From positions 238,402-302,401 of the forward strand of contig CACRSC010001923.1 in assembly GCA_902651635.1 (NCBI GenBank): 64,000 bases of DNA. Direction: 5' to 3'. The first letter of the stretch is position 1. Each line of letters begins with the position of its first letter. The position numbers and the translations under genes were made by a program. This document shows positions 46,466-56,112 of this stretch, piece after piece. Below the pieces are notes generated by a model that had not been told where the DNA came from, ran no database searches, and worked only from the letters and a program-made list of their open reading frames with translations. The stretch is from Mastigamoeba balamuthi (Eukaryota; Evosea; Mastigamoebida; Mastigamoebidae).

Positions 46466-48266
46466 ACTACAGCCCTGGCCATAAGTTTGTTCATACTCCC
46501 TCAGGTCTAAGTTGTGCTCCCAAAAGGTATTTTCCAATTTGGGATAAAATAACAAGATATTTAGGTTGGCGGAGATACAAACGCATTCTCTGATTGATTT
46601 GGGTATGAGATTTTTAAATCATGCCACTTTTTAAACATGGTCTTTTTGAGCAAAAAGAAACGGTGGGAGTTGTGGTTCCTCTGGAAGCACAAGTTTGGCC
46701 CTCACATGACAGCCAATGCCACGGGGAAGCAGGTCAGATGCTCTGCCAAGATCGCTAAGAAGTGGGCCAATTTCAATGGTCCCTTGTGCGCTGTGGACGT
46801 GCCTCGCTCTGGCACTTCATGCAAAACTTCAGTGTAAGAAAATACAAAAATCACAAAACTCTCAGAGCAGCATTCCACAAAGTCATTGGTGGCTCTGGCC
46901 AGGCACCTGAAGAGGACTCGGGTTGCTGTCTCTTCACACATTGTTTGGTGCCGTTTAAACACCACTGGGTGTTGCTACAAGAAGTCGATGATCAATTTTC
47001 TTCTCTCAGTATGCCACTGTGAAGATCACATGATTTCGCCCAAACTCGGTGGAACCAGAACTGGAACCAGATTATTTTCACAGACGAGGCATCCTTTAAG
47101 CTCTTTGGCACCCCAAGGAGAGCATGGCAGTCCCGGTCCCATCCCTACATGGTGTGCAAAGTCAAGCATCTGGGCAAAGTGCACATCTGGGGGTACTTTT
47201 CAGTGCAAGGGTTTGGGCGCCTCTACACGTTCATGTGCAACCTTAATGCTAAGAAGCTCTGTGCTATCTACAACAGTGATGGGCCGGAATTGCTCAAAAA
47301 AAAATATCTGCCGGCACTCTGTCGGCAGTTTTTCTATCTTCCAGCGGCAGATAGCTTTTCGTGCTTTTTTCCTGCTCGTTTTGCACCTTTTAGGGGTGTT
47401 CTAGGTCAATTTGAACACGAAATAGTCATTTTACGGTAGTTTTTGCATCACAATTGCTATTAAAATGCGATAAAAAGCTGGAATTGAGTGAGAAAAAGCT
47501 GTTTCCAGTTATCTGCCGGCGGCTCATTTTATCTGCCGGCACTTTCGAATTTAGTCTTCGTTTATCTCTGTTAGAAAGGCAGAAAAACCGAATTTTCCTG
47601 TGAAATTCGATTAAAGAAGTGCTGAACAGCATAATGCATTAAGGGCATGTTCCTGCCTATATTTGTAACGTTTTTGATCCTTTTGATAGCAATTCCTACC
47701 CATCATCTTCAACAGAGCCTGCTGCTCAGTGCCAAGAAGTGGTTCAGACCCGCTTCAGGTGGCTGGGTGCTGCAAGGCGTTTCATGGTGCCTGGACAACA
47801 TGCCAGATGGCTGATGCAATGAAAAAGGAGTAGGGCATGGGCTTCATGGCAATGGCGATTTGCCTTGCCAAGAAACTCAGATATTACTCATATTCTGTTC
47901 TCTGACACACTTACAGCTTTGTGGCAGTGGGCTGCAGCTCTCCCAGCAGAGCTTCAGGCACTGTGCCGTGATTCAGCTCAGCTACCTGTGATCAAGTTTT
48001 GTAGCACAGTCTCCCAAGTCTTCAGACCTCAATGTTCTGGATCTTAGAGCATGAAACTCTCTTCAGGTTGCTGTAAACAGGATCAAGGACGAGGCTCAAT
48101 GGTGTAAAGTTGACAAGATGGCCATATTACAGGCAATTCATGGTGCATGGTACAATTGGCCTGCTATACAGAAGCTGGACGGTCTCTTTTCCACCCTGGA
48201 CCAGATCTGGGATCTTGTAATCAATAACCAGGAGGGCAACACATACCACATCCTTCACCTTGACTA
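46466..48266 (+). pseudogene. Decayed Tc1/mariner element 1, with internal insertion
   Basis: A Tc1-like end (TACAGCCCTGGCCATAAGTT) at about 46467 is followed by frame-shifted transposase pieces: KKRWELWFLWKHKFGPHMTA, HKTLRAAFHKVIGGSG, IIFTDEASFKLFGTPRRAWQ (first catalytic Asp), KVKHLGKVHIWGYFSVQGFG and SPKSSDLNVLDL (equivalent of SPDLNPIE). About 47303 to 47690 looks inserted: the reading stops being transposase and TATCTGCCGGC occurs three times. The 3' pieces include IKDEAQWCKVDKMAILQAIH. It is clearly inactive. Confidence 0.75.
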
Positions 48267-48689
48267 ACAGGCAACATCTCACACCCAAATCCCGATTCCC
48301 AAATTCCAACACCACATACTCACCATATGCACAATATACAACTTACATCCTTTTAGTTTCTGATATCAGATAGAATCTGTTTGCTGGTGTAAAGTGGTAG
48401 AAACTATATGATTACATACTTGTTATAATGATATATATAAATCTATATAATCACATATATTATTTTCTTATTTTCTGATTATAAATTTTCTGTATAGATA
48501 TATCTATAATAATAAATATATCGAAAATTGAAAATCATCGTTTTCTGTTCTGCAACCAGTAAGGGATGAGCTCATGTGAGCCAGGGGCATTGTGGGGGGG
48601 GCGGGGGAGTTTACAGTGGGTGGTGTGTCTGAGGAGGATGTGTGTGTTGTGCGGCCTGGGGATGTGTTCAGCAAGATCGTGTTCTCTTT

Positions 48690-49373
48690 GCTCAGTCAAA
48701 TCAGAATCGGAACTGATCCCATGTACTCTTTACTGATAAGGCTACATTCGAGCTTAACAGGCCACCTGTGGCAGTATGACAGAGTAAGGCACACCCCTAC
48801 GTGACCCACCAGGTCAAATATTCAGTTAAGGTTCATGTGTGGGGTTGTTTTTCGAAGAAAGGATTTGGGGCCCTTCATATGTTCAATTCCCAGAGAATGT
48901 ATGGAATCTATAAGAACTCCTTCTGCCCTCTGCAAAGAAGCTCTATGGAAGGAAGAAGAAGAACTGGTTCCTGCAAGAGGACAATGATTCAAAGCACAAG
49001 AGCAAGTTATATGCTTGAAAAGATAAGAATCACATCAAGGTAATGCCCTGGCCAGCATGCAGCCCGGATCTGAACCCTATTAAAAACGTTCGGGGGATCC
49101 TCATGGCCAAGATGGCAGAGAGACAGCCCAGAACTGCCATGAAGCTCTGTGTCTATCTGAATCAGGAGTGGAGGAATCAGTTTGAGAGTTATGCTGTTAC
49201 ACTAGCAAATTCTATGGAGTTTCACCAGGCCCTAGTAAAAGAAGCAAAAGTAGACTTTATTTGTAACTGATATCAGGATTTCCCTCAAGCTTTTTACACG
49301 AATGGTAATTCCAAAAAAGACCTTTTGTTCCTGAATTTTATGTACCTGGAACTTCTGACCAGTACTGTATGCC
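48690..49373 (+). pseudogene. Decayed Tc1/mariner element 2
   Basis: Pieces in three frames are FTDKATFELNRPP (first Asp), YSVKVHVWGCFSKKGFGALH, LQEDNDSKHKSKL (second Asp), and MPWPACSPDLNPIKNVRGIL where the third catalytic Glu is Lys. The C-terminal frame 49043-49270 stays open to a normal-looking end. The segment ending at 49373 (CCTGGAACTTCTGACCAGTACTGTA, split at 49349-49373) has the look of an inverted Tc1 end. No matching 5' end was found. Confidence 0.78.
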
Positions 49374-50126
49374 CTTTCTGTTACAAAAGCTGCTGACTCT
49401 TTTAACACCACTTATAATTATGCTCAGTACAGATAGAAAAATCACAGAAATAAGTAACAATTTTGGAATCGCCCCAGGGAACAGAAAAAACTGGGAACAC
49501 GTTCAAGCAGACAAGAAATAAAGACATCATTCCAATTCAGTACATAGTTACAAGAAGCTAAGCCAAAAAACGATGCTTAAATCAACAACATACTATGCAG
49601 GAAGCATGAATAGCTCTTATGTGGAACTGGTTAGATGAAATGAGATAATTCCGTTTCCTTCCCCAGATCTAACTGTCTTCTTATAACTTATCACCCTCTA
49701 TGAACTCTCTTTTCATTTATTTCTGATCCCACAAAGGGTCCTATTCCTTAATAGTTCTGTTTTGTATAAGTGATACGTTTAACAGTCAATACTGCCACTG
49801 TGAAACAGCTCTATAAAGAATAAATCAGCAATCATTCAGAAAAGTCAAACTCTGGCTCTTTAACAAATAACATTCCGGAATCATTTGAATACTGCATGTT
49901 TTCTTGTTCCGAAATTCTCATTCTTTTGAATTTCTTGTATCTTCTCGAAATCAGCCATTTGCATAACGAACAGGTTACTATCTTGTTGTGCATGCATCTG
50001 TTTCTGCCCCATTCAGATTCGGACACTATGAAAGAATTTGGATGCTCTTCCAGCAAGCATGAAATCCGATTCTTGATTTTCTTATGACGGTGTAAAAGCA
50101 ACCTCCGTGGGTTATCGTTCCGTAGA
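49374..50126. other. AT-rich intergenic, no gene seen
   Basis: Only short unrelated frames are present. The composition changes to GC-rich at about 50165, at the selenoprotein K start. Confidence 0.5.
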
Positions 50127-50155
50127 GATATTTATTTCGGAAATATCTTTGGCAT
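50127..50155 (+). promoter_or_regulatory. Upstream element of the selenoprotein K gene
   Basis: AGAGATATTTATTTCGGAAA followed by TATCTTTGG gives an inverted GATATTT/AAATATC pair 13-41 bp before the ATG at 50168. The same ATATCTCC and GGAGATATT words recur in intron 1 as an inverted pair at 50337-50363. Confidence 0.45.
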
Positions 50156-50167
50156 TTGGTGATAAAA

Positions 50168-50772
50168 ATGGTGCGCATAGTGAATGGGGAGGTCGTGCGC
50201 GACGACGACGACCCGGCGCCGCGCGGGCCGCGACCGTCCGGGGGAGCCCCGTCCCCCGTGTCCTCTGTCGGCTCCTCGCTGCGAGCGGCCGCGTCGCACG
50301 CGTCTGCGTCCCTGCGGGCCAACCAGGTAACGCAGGAAATATCTCCTCCACGGAGATATTCTGCCACGTGTGCGCCGGTGAGTCATCTGAGTATCTGGAA
50401 CTGCCGCAGATCCCCGGGTGGCTCGTGGCCGCCGCCGTCGTCCTGGCGTTCATGTTCGCCGGGTACTGGGGCCGCATCTTCATCGCGGCGGCCGCCGGCG
50501 CGTACATGTACCTGACGCTCGACGCCAAGGTGACGTCGCACGTCTCCCGCTGCCCACGCCACGCGGGAAAGAGAATCACGATTCCAGTGAATCCGACGTG
50601 GGAGATACGAATATCCTTATCTTCCCCCTACTCGCAGGCGGCGGACGAGAACGGGGGCGGGCGAGGGCCGAGGCGCCAGCCGCCGGGCGGGAGCAACGTG
50701 CGGGGCATCGGGACGATGAAGACGGTGCGGATGCCGTTCCCGTCGGGGGGATGAGGCAGCGGTGCCTGCTAA
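50168..50772 (+). CDS. SELENOK: Selenoprotein K with in-frame TGA (Sec)
   Basis: Three phase-0 exons are 50168-50326, 50410-50529 and 50638-50772. The N-terminus MVRIVNGEVVRDDDDP matches the MVYISNGQV start of SelK. One membrane span follows (IPGWLVAAAVVLAFMFAGYW, then GRIFIAAAAGAYMYL). The cytosolic tail is Gly/Pro/Arg-rich (GGGRGPRRQPPGGSNVRGIG). It ends RMPFPSGG, TGA (50752-50754), then GSGAC and TAA (50770-50772). The Gly-Gly-Sec-Gly terminus is the SelK hallmark and a SECIS fold lies at 50806-50896. With Sec at residue 132 the protein is 137 residues; without it translation ends at SGG. SelK is an ER membrane protein linked to ERAD and protein palmitoylation. Alternative: a FAM241-like protein also starts MVRI.NGE, but lacks this C-terminus. 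Confidence 0.85.
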
Positions 50773-50805
50773 GGGCACCTCAGGGCCTGCGCAGCGGCCG
50801 CTCCT

Positions 50806-50896
50806 GAGGCCCCGGGGCAGCGTGACGGGGCGCACGGCCACAAGCCCGCGGCTCTCCCCGCAGGGCCACGTGCGCCTCCCGATTGCCCCGGGGCTC
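50806..50896 (+). promoter_or_regulatory. SECIS element in the SelK 3'UTR
   Basis: Folded by eye. Helix I pairs 50806-50819 with 50884-50896 (13 bp, one bulged G at 50809). The core is GUGAC at 50822-50826 opposite CGAUU at 50880-50884, giving a U-U pair and tandem G-A/A-G pairs. Helix II pairs 50827-50839 with 50864-50879 (13 pairs, small bulges at 50875 and 50867-50868). The apical region holds the unpaired AA at 50842-50843, with a mini-helix 50848-50851/50858-50861 that suggests form 2. The core lies about 70 nt after the TGA, an allowed distance. It fits the eukaryotic SECIS consensus; not computed. Confidence 0.78.
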
Positions 50897-52089
50897 GGAG
50901 CCACCCAGCCGCCGCGCAGCACAGAACAGAACAGCACAGCAGAGCACAGCAGAGCACTGGAGGGCCGGCAGACAGACAGGGCAGCGCCGCAGCAGCCCAC
51001 CACAACAATTGATTCGTTGCCGCTGCCGCTGTCGCGCCAGCTCCCACCCCAAGAGCCTGACCCCTTGTGCCCCTTTTGTGTGTGTCTGTGTGTGTGTGTG
51101 TGTGTGTCTCTCTCTCTCTCTCCCTCTCTCGCTCGCTCGCTCGGCCGCAACACAGCGCCACGCACTCGCGGGAGTTTGCTGTTCTTCGGCGAGGGCCAAG
51201 GGCCCTGCTGTGCACTCTCGGTGATGCAAGCGGCATCTGCACAGAAGGGCGGAGCCGTACTCGCGATGAGAAGGGCGTTCCTGGTGCTTCCGGGTCTTTG
51301 GGCCGCCCTTAGCAAATGCTCAAAACTCACACGGATAGCTCGTAAAGGCATTGATCCACGCCGCCCCACGCCAGTCACCCACGCCGCTGTAATCGAAGTA
51401 TCACCGGCACGCAAAAAACCCGGTGTTCCAGGCCTCGATGCCCGTTTTAGGTGTCATCCTGTCTTGCTCGCCCACATGTTCGTGATGCATATCAACCCTT
51501 CCTCGAGTGAATCTGTGGCAGTTGTTCCAAATCAGCCCCCCTGATGAACTACATGAAGGGGCGCAGTGACGGGAGCACAGGGTCGAGTAAGGAACCCCCA
51601 TGGCTTCTTCAGACTGATGCCCCGTGGCAGCAGCACCATCACCACGAATAGAAGCGGTCGGTGGGGGAAACCGGGTGTCTTTCTGAAGTGCTTGCATGGC
51701 ACACCAACATCCCAAAATTCAATTTCGACCCACAAAACTCTCGAGTTATCCCCGTTTGCTCATTACCCTGGCTCTGTGGCAGATGTGAGAGCTGGTTTTC
51801 CGCTCGCGTGTTGCCTACCGCTGCCGACTTGGCCACGTTTACGGCGTCCATGTTGTACAAGGTCGATGTCAACTTGCTGCTGCCCCCTCAATTCAGACGA
51901 ATTCACCTCCACAGATGCAGCAGCTGACATAGAAAACTCGAGCTCCCAGCTCTCTCTCTCTCTCCTGCTCTGCTAGTCCTGAAGAACCAACCTATCATTG
52001 CGCCTCACACGTCGGGCCTCGCGAGCGTCAGTCGCATTCACATGCAAGCCCGCAGCCACCGGGACAACAACAAGTAATCACTCTCTTGG
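50897..52089. other. Intergenic with microsatellite
   Basis: No gene is supported. It contains ACAATTGATTCG at 51006-51017, a (TG)n(TC)n tract at 51077-51125 like those in the MIT and PUM3 introns, and mixed-composition DNA to 52080. Confidence 0.5.
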
Positions 52090-52445
52090 CCAGTGGCTGC
52101 CAGGGACGCTCTTGCCCACCGACCCGCTGCGGCTCCGCGGCCTCGTCGCGGTCCTGCCGGCGATGGCCCTGTCGACCGATCCTCTGTGGGGCCTCCGGCA
52201 GGGAGGCTGCCGGCGCAGGCCGCGTCCGAGTGGCCATTGCGGGCCTCGCGGGAGAGCTGCGAGCGTCGCCCCAGTCAACCGAGCCGCTGCGGGCCGCGTG
52301 GGGGTCGCGGGGTCGCGAGGCCGCTGAACGACTTGTGCGCCTCGCCGTAGACAGTGTGCAGCTCGATGGACTTGCCGCTGAGCATCAGGAGGTTGGCGAT
52401 CGACGACCCCTTGGCCCGCGTCGCCGCCGTCGCCGGCCCGCGGGT
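52090..52445 (-). pseudogene. Broken partial copy of the 53.5-kb low-complexity gene
   Basis: The minus strand repeats the 3' part of the gene at 53478-54533: TRAKGSSIANLLMLSGKSIE and VYGEAHKSFSGLATP in one frame, then TRPRSRSGSVGKSVPGS in another. At least one frameshift and sequence divergence separate them, and the 5' part is absent. It is a degraded tandem duplicate about 1.4 kb from the intact copy. Confidence 0.75.
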
Positions 52446-53477
52446 CAGACGCGTCGTCCAGAGTCCACGATGCTGCATGCGAAGCCGAGGCGTTCGGCCA
52501 CTGTCCCATTGTGCCCTGGGATCTGCAGGGGCCTGTGACCTTGAATCGTGGTGTAATAAACGTGATTGCAGGAGCCCAAGAGGAGAAACTCGGGAAGGAG
52601 ATAACCCACGTGTGCATCTCGGGTATTGGAAGCATGTATAGTAGCACTTCTTGAAGTTGGAGATGCCCTCTGCACGGGGAAGGAGACAGAACGTGAGACG
52701 GAGAGGAGCACCTGGAGGGACGCGCTCTGGAACGTGAAACCACAGACGGGTGTATTCAGTTTTCGGTCGTAGAATACGTCGCGGGGGGGGGGCACAGGCC
52801 ACACATGCTAGACATTCATTCTTGATGCTACGTTGTGGCGTGTGCACTAACGATCACGTTCTCGGTGGGCTAGGCCGACAAAGATGTGACCCCCCCCCCG
52901 CATTCACAGAGGAACATAACTTGCATGGAGAGCAGATCTGTGAGATTAGTGAGCCAAGCACCTCCTCGGCTTGTTGGTACCAGGTGCTGTCTGAGACCAA
53001 ATTATCCTCCCCGCAGGTGCAGGGCAGTCTGATGGCCAGCAGCCAAAGAAGCCATGGACGGGCCCGTTCTCCCTTTTTTTGGGGGTGTGGCAGTGGAACA
53101 TGCACGATTAGTCACAGTCTTTTCTTATCCTCCCATCTCTGGCAACGCAATGCAACGCTCATTTGTCCAATGTCACTCTCGCACAATGCTGTGCTGTGCA
53201 ATCGCCGCTTTCTCTTCTGGTTTCGTCGGGATGTGCCAACGAGCAGCCCCCCCGCAAACGCCAGTGCTGCCCTCTCGGCCGAGGGGCACGCACACGAGGT
53301 CCTCCCCGACAGCGCGAAGCCACAACAGCTGCAGCGGCGTCTGAACTGAGACCAGGACGGCCAAGAGAAATGAACCACCCGAGTGTTCATTGTCCGCGTT
53401 TCCGCGACGTTCCCAAACGAAAGGCCTCGATACCAGTAGTACACGAGCGCATCCTCTGAGCGCCCCAGGACGCCCCC
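52446..53477. other. Intergenic between duplicate and parent
   Basis: No supported gene. Homopolymer runs (G at about 52787, C at about 52890, T at about 53075) are present. Confidence 0.45.
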
Positions 53478-54533
53478 TCAGATGCACCTCAAGAGGTCCA
53501 GAGCGTCACCCCCGATGGCGTGCGCGTCCATCTCCCTCGTGTTGGCCAGCGGGCTGCCAGGGACGCTCTTGCCCACCGACCCGCTGCGGCTGCGCGGCCT
53601 CGTCGCGGCCCCGCCAACGACGGCCCTGTCGATCGACCCGCTGCGGGGCCTCGCGGGCGGGCTGCCAGCGCAGGCCGCGTCCGAGTGGCCATTGCGGGGC
53701 CTCGCGAGAGAGCTGCGGGCGTCGCCCCAGTCGGCCGAGCCGCTGCGGGGCCGCGTGGGGGACGCGGGGGTCGCGAGGCCGCTGAACGACTTGTGCGCCT
53801 CGCCGTAGACGGTGCGCAGCTCGATGGACTTGCCGCCGAGCATCAGGAGGTTGGCGATCGACGACCCCTTGGCCCGCGTCGCCGCCGTCGCCGGCCGCGC
53901 GTGCTCGTAGGCGCGGAAGAGGTTCGTGTACGACGAGCGCTCCACGGGCGTCCGCGGCCTCTCCTCGTCCGGGGACCTCCGCCCGGGTCCCCACCCCATG
54001 ACGTGGCCCACCGTGCTCGCCGGCGGCGTCGCTGGCGCCGCTGGCCGCCCGTCTGCCCCGAAGCCCCTGTGGGTCTCGCGGTAGCTCGTCACCATCGGCT
54101 CCGCGGGCCCGCCCTGCACGATGCCGGCGACCTCGCTACCCTTGGCGGTCAGGATGGGGACCGCCGGGCGTGCTGCGGGCCCCGGGTCGCGCAGGTCCTC
54201 CGAGTAGGCGCTCGAGCCCGTCGAGAAGGGCCGCGACGCCGACTCGGGCCTGTGGCGCATCCCCATCTCGACGGCGGCCGCGTGGCCCGACGGGGGCCTC
54301 CGGGCCGTCGCGTGCGGCGAGCCGCTGAAGTCCCTGTAGGCCTGGGCGGCGGTGGTGCTCATGTCCGTGGGCTCGTCGCCGCGGATGAGCTTGTCGATCG
54401 ACGTCAGCGACGCGCGGGGCACAGAGCGGGCCGAGCAGAGGCGGTGCGCGCTGCCCGGCGACCCGCAGCCCACGGGGGACGCGGGCGGCGACGACGCCGG
54501 CGAGCTGGAGGAGGCGAGCGAGTGGTGGCTCAT
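53478..54533 (-). CDS. Low-complexity Ser/Pro/Arg-rich protein
   Basis: A single minus-strand frame of 352 codons starts MSHHSLASSSSPASSPPASP. It is rich in Ser, Pro, Ala and Arg, with SRSGS/PRSGS and PSGH-type segments typical of phosphorylated disordered proteins. The best conserved piece, kept in the broken copy at 52090-52445, is AKGSSIANLLMLGGKSIELR followed by TVYGEAHKSFSG, a candidate short interaction motif. No catalytic domain, signal peptide or membrane span. Function unknown. Conservation of frame and of the motif in both copies supports a real gene. Confidence 0.5.
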   Translation of the reverse strand: MSHHSLASSSSPASSPPASPVGCGSPGSAHRLCSARSVPRASLTSIDKLIRGDEPTDMSTTAAQAYRDFSGSPHATARRPPSGHAAAVEMGMRHRPESASRPFSTGSSAYSEDLRDPGPAARPAVPILTAKGSEVAGIVQGGPAEPMVTSYRETHRGFGADGRPAAPATPPASTVGHVMGWGPGRRSPDEERPRTPVERSSYTNLFRAYEHARPATAATRAKGSSIANLLMLGGKSIELRTVYGEAHKSFSGLATPASPTRPRSGSADWGDARSSLARPRNGHSDAACAGSPPARPRSGSIDRAVVGGAATRPRSRSGSVGKSVPGSPLANTREMDAHAIGGDALDLLRCI

Positions 54534-55189
54534 CGGCTGTGTTGCTCTGCAGGCTCTTGAGATAGAAAATGAACTGCGAACGGGCACTATTGCGATCAGT
54601 GCAATCTCGTCAGACGTGAAATGGACTCCGCAAACGGGTATCGAACGCCGTTCGACGAGAAGTGCTCGTTCGGCTCGCTTTAGTACCGCAGCAATGCCGT
54701 GGTGGGGGGTTTGCGAACGCGAACGCGAGGCGCAGCGCAGCGGGGGCCCGTGGGGGGGCCGCGGAGGCCCGCCAAGGCCAGTGAGAGGCCGCCGGGGACC
54801 CCCGAGGAGGCCGAGGAGGTCCTGGAGGGGCGTGCGAGTGTCTTTTCCGGTGCTATGGACACCCCGATCGGGCAGTTGGGTGCTATTCCCTCTCTGTTGC
54901 CCGTTTGCGGGTTCGCACAGCCCGCAGATTCCCCGAGAACGCCAGCGGAGATGATGGGCCCCGCCCTCAGCCGCGACCCCCGCACCCGCTTGCGCTAATC
55001 GACTTGAAAAGAGGCCCTGGTGAGCCCGCAGAACGCGAGCCTTCCCCCAGAGAGAGTTTTCCTTTACCGACAGCGGGGCCAAATGCGCAGGCACAGCCGC
55101 TTGGTGCTTCTCCTGGAAGCCAGCCCGCATCCTGAGAGCACACTACGGCAAGGGCAACAGCCAGGGCACTGCAGCGGCTGGTACCCCCG
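54534..55189. other. Upstream region, no gene called
   Basis: No clear gene. Repeated CCGCAAACG/TTCGCACAG-type words (54628, 54900-54920) and GAGAACGCC/GCGAACGC words occur. Confidence 0.4.
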
Positions 55190-55926
55190 GAGCCCCGGGG
55201 GCGTTGGGGATGCATGCGGTGGCTGCTGCTGGGCAGGGGCAGATCCGCGTCGGGTGCGCACAGATCATCCATGGAGGTGGTCGCCCTCCGAGGTCTGCGG
55301 TGGCGAGCAGCGCTGCCGAGCCACTGCGCCGTGCTGCCGTGGCACTAATCTCGGAGTCGGAAAGCGTGGACGCCAGGATCGCCGCAGCAGGCAGCTTCAG
55401 TTCGGTCGAGAACACAACGCCCTCCTGCGTAACGACAGCGATGAGAGTGAACACACCAGAGCCACAGCAGCAAGCACGGCAGGCACGAACACTCTGCGGC
55501 CAGGTGCCCGCGCAGTGCAGGGGAAGCCCGTGTGCTGCCACGTGGGCGGCAGGCGCTGCCTCACGATGGACCGACTGTGCCACCGACCGCGCTGGGACTG
55601 GCTGCGGGCTGTCGTCCGAGTGCGGACCGGCCTGACGAGCGAGGGCAAGCGCCTGTGCCGCCGTGTGGGGCTACGGTCGCTGCCTGACCAAGGACGACTG
55701 CGAGTGGGTCAACTGGGTCGGCCACACGCACTTCAACTGCAGGGACAGCCCGGTCGCCCACTGCTACGACGGGGTGGACTGTGGCCGCCCGTGCGGCAAG
55801 GGGCAGCACTGCTCGCACCCCGAGGACAGCAGCAGCGAGCATTGTGGGGACAACAAACTGGGCGTGGCACGACGACAACGGGCCAAGTGCCCCCGACCTG
55901 GACTGGCTAGTCCGCTATACCAGTAG
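55190..55926 (+). pseudogene. Cysteine-rich protein, fragmented or mis-spliced
   Basis: Coding-like pieces rich in Cys appear in changing frames: GKPVCCHVGGRRCLTMDRLC (about 55524-55583), CGLSSECGPA (to 55635), and WGYGRCLTKDDCEWVNWVGH then SPVAHCYDGVDCGRPCGKGQ (55663-55830). Spacing of Cys resembles small secreted disulfide-rich domains. No signal peptide was found, and the frames need introns or frameshifts that I could not place. It may be the remnant of an extracellular protein. Confidence 0.35.
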
Positions 55927-56010
55927 TTGGCCAGATGGACTACAGCGCGACAGCGCCTGAGCCACGACGCCAGGCACAGCACCCCAGTCGTCCGAACAGT
56001 GACGTACTGA

Positions 56011-56065
56011 CGGAGATATTCATGAGATATCCCCCTGTTGATATTCCCGAACCCTGAGGGGATAT
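56011..56065 (+). promoter_or_regulatory. Upstream element of the VAMP7-like gene
   Basis: GGAGATATTCATGAGATATC, then GATATTCCCG and GGGGATATTTG lie 48-102 bp before the ATG at 56113. There are four GATAT words in 50 bp of locally AT-rich sequence. Confidence 0.5.
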
Positions 56066-56112
56066 TTGTTGCGGGGTGGGATCTTGTGCCCACACTGATA
56101 CCACCACACGCC

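Noticed and set aside
51230-51310. Second SECIS candidate with GATGAGAAGGGCG and CGCCCTTAG
   Set aside because: No apical AA and no GA partner for the core; far weaker than 50806-50896.
50762-51544. Open frame 3' of the SelK stop
   Set aside because: It starts inside the SECIS region, has no motifs and runs through a microsatellite.
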